Origin: Bacteroidia bacterium
Lineage (GTDB): Bacteria; Bacteroidota; Bacteroidia; SpSt-205
Reading direction: 5' to 3'
DNA: 64,000 nt
Assembly: GCA_026414975.1 (NCBI GenBank)
Contig: JAOAHZ010000006.1
Location: 1-64,000, forward strand
The position numbers and the translations under genes were made by a program. Positions 59,874 through 64,000 of the stretch are shown in pieces. Position 1 is the stretch's first letter. The number at the start of each line of letters is the position of its first letter. The notes below the pieces were generated by a model. That model searched no databases, was not told the origin of the DNA, and worked only from the letters and a program-made list of their open reading frames with translations.

Positions 59874-60620
59874 ATGGACTCAGCCGAGAAGAAGGCTACG
59901 AACACCGCCTTCACCGAAGCTCAAAACTCTAATATATATCCAGACGGTATCCAGAAAAACTTTTGGCACATAGGCAGAAACAAAACGATACTTCATTACT
60001 TGAATCGGTGGCGAGCTGAGCCTCTATTAGAAATAGGGGCCGGTCGGGGCATTCCGCTTGAGGCTCTGCTTCAGCATGGATGGAAGGCTCAAGGCGTAGA
60101 CTTGACTCTGACTACGCCCATTAGTCCTCAGCTCCCTATTCAGTATGGGGTGGATGTTTTATCCGAGACCTTTTCCCACACATCTCGTTATAGAAGTGTC
60201 GCTCTCTTTGATGTGATAGAGCACCTCCCCGATAGGATAGACTTCTTGACTCGGCTAAGGCATCGCTTTGAGAACCTACGCTACCTGTACGTAACCGTGC
60301 CTTCTCCCCCCGACCTATGGTCTAACTACGATGAAGCGGCAGGGCATTACCTGCGATACGACCCTCGCACTCTTAAGCAGGAGCTGGAAGCCTCTGGATA
60401 TCGGGTGATCTTCATGCGCTACTTCTTTCATGGGCTGTATTGGGTCATAAAGCTCACTTTGTCAGCGCGTCAAAAGCGAGCCGAAAGCTTTACCCCTCCA
60501 AAAGGTCTATGGATTCTCTTCCACCGAGCGATAGGTGAATACTGTTACTACGAAGCTCGGATTCTACCTGGCAGTTGGCGGGGTAGCTCTATCATCGCTG
60601 TTGCCGAGCCGATAAAGTAG
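59874..60620 (+). CDS. Class I SAM-dependent methyltransferase
   Basis: The 248-residue protein has motif I LLEIGAGRGIPLEALL near residue 52, an acidic loop QGVDLTL, a post-motif II SVALFDVIEHLPDR and a motif III-like YLYVTVPSPPD. This is the Methyltransf_11/23 type. The substrate is unknown and no methylated pathway is adjacent. The ATG is set by the -7 box 6 nt upstream. It ends 122 nt before the convergent dus gene; that gap holds a 5-bp hairpin (GAGTC/GACTC) and nothing else I recognise. Confidence 0.85.
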   Translation: MDSAEKKATNTAFTEAQNSNIYPDGIQKNFWHIGRNKTILHYLNRWRAEPLLEIGAGRGIPLEALLQHGWKAQGVDLTLTTPISPQLPIQYGVDVLSETFSHTSRYRSVALFDVIEHLPDRIDFLTRLRHRFENLRYLYVTVPSPPDLWSNYDEAAGHYLRYDPRTLKQELEASGYRVIFMRYFFHGLYWVIKLTLSARQKRAESFTPPKGLWILFHRAIGEYCYYEARILPGSWRGSSIIAVAEPIK

Positions 60621-60742
60621 GTAGGGTTGCCTTGATGAGAGGAGTCAAAAGCGGAGGACTCTAATGGGTACTCTTGCTTGTATTAGCTTGAATGCGCGGA
60701 GGGTGTAAGCTTGAAGAATAGATTGCCGTACTCTCGGGACCC

Positions 60743-61747
60743 TTAGCTTGGTACAGCTTCTTTCTGAGAGAGAGTAGGGAGAGCTGCCAGAGATCGGCGC
60801 AATTCATCGGGCGTGCGTGCTTCCATGAGGGAGAGGCGGAGCTTCTTGGCATAAGGCAAGCCTTTGAAGTAACCGGCGTAATGTTTGCGCAGTTCTATCA
60901 CGACTTTTTGGGGGGACTCGGGCAAGAGTCGCAAGGCATAAGAGAGATGTTTGTCTATCATAGCAATCCGCTCTTCCAGAGAGGGAGGAGGAAGGAGTTG
61001 GCCTGTCAGGAAATAGTGCTTGATTTCTCGGAATATCCAAGGGTATCCGATAGCGGCGCGTCCAATCATCATTCCATCGGGACGGTAAGCGTGATAAAAC
61101 TCCCAGGCGCGCTGAGGGGAATCAATATCGCCGTTTCCAATGATGGGTATATGTAGATTTGGATCGCTCTTAAGCCTACCTATCCATTCCCAGCGGGCAT
61201 CCCCGGCGTATCCATCGGCTCGGGTGCGGGCGTGCACGGTCAGTGCAGCGATACCAACCGCTTGCAGGCGATGCGCTACCTCCATAATCCGAATGCTGGA
61301 AGCATCCCATCCCAAACGCGTCTTTACTGTAACGGGTAGGGCGGTACTTTGAACGATCTCGCGGGTTAGGTGCTCCATTCGGTCAATATCACGGAGGATG
61401 CCCGCTCCAGCCCCTTTGCATACAACCTTGCTGACGGGGCAACCATAGTTTATATCCAGCCAGTCTGGACGTACTCTTTCTATGAGGCGGGCCGCTTCAC
61501 GCATAGAGCTTATGTCTCCTCCGAAAATCTGAATGGCCACGGGTCGCTCCTCATCCCATATACGAGCCTTTTGCCAGCTTTTCTCTATTTGGCGGATCAA
61601 GCCTTCGCTGGAAATAAACTCTGTGACGACCGCATCGGCTCCCATCTCTCGGCACAATCGCCGAAAAGCCGCATCACTCACATCCTCCATCGGGGCTAAG
61701 AAGAGCGGAGGCATGATCCCCCTCCACTCAACTCGTCCTATGCGCAC
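60743..61747 (-). CDS. tRNA-dihydrouridine synthase (DusB-like)
   Basis: This flavoenzyme reduces uridine in tRNA. The 334-residue protein starts near PLFLAPMEDVSDAAFRRLC and has VTEFISSEG, the family signature DINYGCPVSKVVCKGAGAGIL with the catalytic Cys, TVKTRLGWD, VHARTRADGYAG, IIGNGDI and MIGRAAIGYPWIF. A C-terminal helical domain closes it. The frame is open to 61882, but GTG 61747 is chosen: a perfect -7 box ends 5 nt before it, and the longer start would lie inside cysS. Confidence 0.93.
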   Translation of the reverse strand: MRIGRVEWRGIMPPLFLAPMEDVSDAAFRRLCREMGADAVVTEFISSEGLIRQIEKSWQKARIWDEERPVAIQIFGGDISSMREAARLIERVRPDWLDINYGCPVSKVVCKGAGAGILRDIDRMEHLTREIVQSTALPVTVKTRLGWDASSIRIMEVAHRLQAVGIAALTVHARTRADGYAGDARWEWIGRLKSDPNLHIPIIGNGDIDSPQRAWEFYHAYRPDGMMIGRAAIGYPWIFREIKHYFLTGQLLPPPSLEERIAMIDKHLSYALRLLPESPQKVVIELRKHYAGYFKGLPYAKKLRLSLMEARTPDELRRSLAALPTLSQKEAVPS

Positions 61748-61752
61748 AGAGG

Positions 61753-61760
61753 CAAATATA
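61753..61760 (-). promoter_or_regulatory. -7 element TATATTTG of dus (part of a shared palindrome)
   Basis: Perfect TAnnTTTG on the minus strand ending 5 nt before GTG 61747. It overlaps the cysS -7 box by 4 bp within the palindrome CAAATATATTTG (61753-61764). Confidence 0.65.
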
Positions 61761-61764
61761 TTTG
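61757..61764 (+). promoter_or_regulatory. -7 element TATATTTG of cysS (part of a shared palindrome)
   Basis: Perfect TAnnTTTG ending 4 nt before GTG 61769. Only 21 bp separate the two divergent start codons. Confidence 0.65.
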
Positions 61765-61768
61765 TCGG

Positions 61769-63238
61769 GTGGCACTCGTCCTCTACAATACCCTTACCCG
61801 CCGAAAAGAGCCTTTTTCCCCCCTCAATCCCCCCTATGTGGGCATGTATGTGTGCGGTCCCACTGTATATGGAGATCCGCATTTAGGGCATGCCCGAGCT
61901 GCCGTGGTCTTTGATGTTCTTTATCGGTATTTGACCTTTCAGGGCTATAAGGTTCGGTATGTGCGCAACATCACCGATGTAGGGCATTTGGAGGGCGATG
62001 CTGATGAGGGGGAGGACAAAATCCTCAAAAAAGCCCGCTTGGAAAAAATAGAACCTATAGAGGTAGCCCAGCGTTACACAGCCTTGTATCATAAGGCGAT
62101 GGATGCCCTGAATGTGCGGCGTCCTTCTATAGAGCCTACGGCTACGGGCCATATTCCTCAGCAGATCGCTATGGTACAGCGGATACTGGAGCGGGGCTAC
62201 GCCTATGTCGTGAATGGCTCGGTTTATTTAGATGTAGAGCTCTATCGTCAGGATTTTCCTTATGGAGTTCTATCGGGGCGTCAGGTGGAGGAACTCATAG
62301 CGGGGAGTCGTGAGTTAGAGGGCCAGGCCGAGAAGCGGCATCCCTGGGATTTCGCTTTATGGAAACGAGCTGAGCCAACTCATCTCATGCAGTGGGACTC
62401 TCCATGGGGACGCGGCTACCCCGGCTGGCATATTGAATGCTCAGCCATGAGCACGCATTACCTTGGAGTGCCATTTGACATTCATGGGGGTGGATTGGAT
62501 CTGATTTTTCCTCATCATGAAGCTGAAATTGCACAAGCTCACGCTTGTTATGGCGAAGCAGCTCATCATCAAGCTCGCTTTTGGATACACAATAACCTTG
62601 TTACCATAGATGGACAGAAAATGAGTAAGTCCCTCGGCAACTTCATCACCATAGAAGAGGTCTTTTCAGGGAACCATCCCAAGCTAAGCCGAGGCTATCC
62701 TCCTATGGCTCTGCGCTTTCTCATTCTCCAAGCCCACTACCGAAGCACCTTAGATTTTTCGGAGGAAGCCCTTAGAGCGGCTTATCGCGCCTACTTGCGC
62801 CTAATGAATGCCTATCGTCGTCTCTTGCAGGTGCGCCCTCACAGCTATGCTACTTACTCCATAGGAGCTTGGAAGGAAAAAGTATTCGCAGCGTTAGATG
62901 ATGATCTCAACACGGCAGCTGCTCTGGCTCTTTTCTTTGAGCAAACCGATGATATACTCCGCTTATACCGAAATGAAATTTACCTCTCTCCAGAGGACTT
63001 GGATAGCTTAAAGCGCATCTGGCAGGAGGTCTTGTTTGATATTTTAGGGCTTACTCCGATCCATCAAGTCGAGTGGGAGAGGTGGGAGCGGGTGGTAAAT
63101 CTACTGATTCACTTGCGGCGTCAGGCTCGTTCAGAACGGAACTTTGCCTTAGCTGACTTCCTCCGAGATGAGCTTCAGCGGCTTGGTGTGAGACTTTTGG
63201 ACTTTCCAGAGGAGACCTTATGGGAGCTGGCCGAGTGA
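61769..63238 (+). CDS. cysS: Cysteinyl-tRNA synthetase
   Basis: Class I synthetase of 489 residues. YNTLTRRKEPF opens the protein; MYVCGPTVYGDPHLGHARA carries the HIGH motif and a zinc Cys. FALWKRAEP and GWHIECSAMST (second zinc Cys) follow, then FPHHEAEIAQ with zinc-site His and Glu. The ATP-site KMSKSLGNF is present. Length is normal. The start is GTG. The next gene overlaps its stop by GTGA. Confidence 0.97.
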   Translation: MALVLYNTLTRRKEPFSPLNPPYVGMYVCGPTVYGDPHLGHARAAVVFDVLYRYLTFQGYKVRYVRNITDVGHLEGDADEGEDKILKKARLEKIEPIEVAQRYTALYHKAMDALNVRRPSIEPTATGHIPQQIAMVQRILERGYAYVVNGSVYLDVELYRQDFPYGVLSGRQVEELIAGSRELEGQAEKRHPWDFALWKRAEPTHLMQWDSPWGRGYPGWHIECSAMSTHYLGVPFDIHGGGLDLIFPHHEAEIAQAHACYGEAAHHQARFWIHNNLVTIDGQKMSKSLGNFITIEEVFSGNHPKLSRGYPPMALRFLILQAHYRSTLDFSEEALRAAYRAYLRLMNAYRRLLQVRPHSYATYSIGAWKEKVFAALDDDLNTAAALALFFEQTDDILRLYRNEIYLSPEDLDSLKRIWQEVLFDILGLTPIHQVEWERWERVVNLLIHLRRQARSERNFALADFLRDELQRLGVRLLDFPEETLWELAE

Positions 63239-64000
63239 GCCCCCGCTGCTTTTTAGTGGGTTTTTGGGTAGCTGTGTTAGAAACCTTACAGGCTCAACTC
63301 CCCTCCATCACGATCGGGGTGATAGGGCGTGATTCTCGGTTTATCTTGCAGAAGCCTTCCCCTCACCAAGTAGATTCCCTTCGGCGAGCTGCCCGAGCGG
63401 GAGACCCCTCAGCTCAGATGGCTATGGTGGAGTACTTTCAGCTTATAGACCTGAGGCCTGATAGCGCTCGAGCTTATCTTAGGATGGCGGTCAACAACGG
63501 CTTACCTGAAGCCCAATACCTCTTAGGACTGATGTACCTGCGTGGTGTAGAAGGACCCAAGCGCCCCCAAGAAGGTCGTCGCCTCTTAGAGCAAGCCGCT
63601 GCCAAAGATCACATCCTGGCTCTGCGGGTGTTATACGAAGCTTTGGAACCCCCTGATAGCATCGGTCCTCTATATGTGCAAGTTTTGCCTCATGACGCTA
63701 AAGCGGCCTTTCGTTACGCCCTTAGGGCAGCGGAGTTAGGGGATTACCCCTCCATGGTAAGGGTGGCTCAGTATTACTTCGCTGGAAAAGGCGTAGGGCG
63801 CAGCGATTCCTTAGGTGAGCTATGGCTACGTCGTGCAGCAGAGAAGGGGTATATACCCGCTCAGGTCCTTCTCGCTGAGTGGCATGTTAGCTCGCAAGGC
63901 TGGAACCCCGAGCGCGCCCGCTTCTGGGCCGAAAAAGTGCTCTCTCACGAATATGCTCTCCCCGAGGAGCAGATTCGGGCGAAGGTCGCTTTATACTACG
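63235..64000 (+). CDS. Secreted Sel1-like repeat protein (3' end outside the window)
   Basis: An open frame starts at GTG 63235, overlapping the cysS stop (GTGA), and runs to the window edge with 255 codons visible. The start has a signal peptide (FLVGFWVAVLETLQAQ). Sel1-like repeats follow, for example PEAQYLLGLMYLRGVEGPK, RLLEQAAAKDH and RVAQYYFAGKGVGRSDS, with LWLRRAAEKGYIPAQVLLAE. These solenoid repeats mediate protein contacts, probably in the envelope. No catalytic domain is visible in the part present. Confidence 0.85.
   Translation, partial: MSPRCFLVGFWVAVLETLQAQLPSITIGVIGRDSRFILQKPSPHQVDSLRRAARAGDPSAQMAMVEYFQLIDLRPDSARAYLRMAVNNGLPEAQYLLGLMYLRGVEGPKRPQEGRRLLEQAAAKDHILALRVLYEALEPPDSIGPLYVQVLPHDAKAAFRYALRAAELGDYPSMVRVAQYYFAGKGVGRSDSLGELWLRRAAEKGYIPAQVLLAEWHVSSQGWNPERARFWAEKVLSHEYALPEEQIRAKVALYY

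Overview
The window comes from a member of the Bacteroidota. The evidence is a PorQ-family protein of the type IX secretion system (T9SS), several secreted proteins with T9SS-like C-terminal sorting domains, a fused SecDF, a HmuY/TonB-receptor locus, and many copies of the Bacteroidota promoter -7 element TAnnTTTG. Genes are packed tightly on both strands. Stops and starts overlap often (ATGA, GTGA) and no gap between genes exceeds about 285 bases. There is one tRNA. I see no rRNA, CRISPR array, transposase or phage gene. The first bases form a G17-CCGG-C15 palindrome that may be a contig-end artefact.

Layout. 87-3280 (+): thiamine-diphosphate enzyme, DtxR/MntR regulator, WD40 protein. 3243-6935 (-): dprA, porQ, ispH, cmk. 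7007-8976 (+): two tandem Wzz-like chain-length proteins. 8973-10271: aroQ and a XerC/D recombinase, head to head with overlapping 5' ends. 10177-14504 (-): membrane protein, DUF1599 protein, tRNA-Leu(CAG), free methionine sulfoxide reductase, large secreted protein. 14680-16693 (+): Fur, STAS protein, purA. 16776-24145 (-): mutS, acyltransferase, FecR-like protein, CHASE2 protein, pdxJ, saccharopine/carboxynorspermidine dehydrogenase. 24216-32603 (+): a seven-gene run from a PhoD phosphatase through DUF697, M16-like and purQ to nuoL-nuoM-nuoN. 32774-33979 (-): M20 amidohydrolase. 34006-36562 (+): DUF445 and bshC. 36656-41608 (-): DUF429, PstS-like lipoprotein, secDF, NUDIX. 41660-42634 (+): TPR protein. 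42643-51526 (-): 1543-aa secreted protein, frameshifted mgtE, Omp85-like protein, tadA, macrodomain protein. 51553-52575 (+): glycosyltransferase-like. 52635-55203 (-): DUF721/DciA, uvrC, DUF423. 55287-59676 (+): HmuY-like T9SS protein, TonB receptor, HmuY-like lipoprotein. Then a methyltransferase (+), dus (-), cysS (+), and a Sel1-repeat gene running off the end.

Most genes are housekeeping: purines, isoprenoids, shikimate, B6, DNA repair and uptake, translation, protein export and respiration. The accessory parts are the secreted T9SS cargo, the two Wzz paralogues and the HmuY/TonB locus.

The strongest pattern is promoter architecture. Seventeen protein genes have a perfect TAnnTTTG ending only 4-6 nt before the start codon, and nine of these starts are GTG. 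This predicts leaderless or nearly leaderless mRNAs and fixes several start codons. Two divergent gene pairs share or interlock these elements: dus/cysS on one 12-bp palindrome, and aroQ/xerC with each -7 box inside the other gene. All readings were made by eye, without searches.
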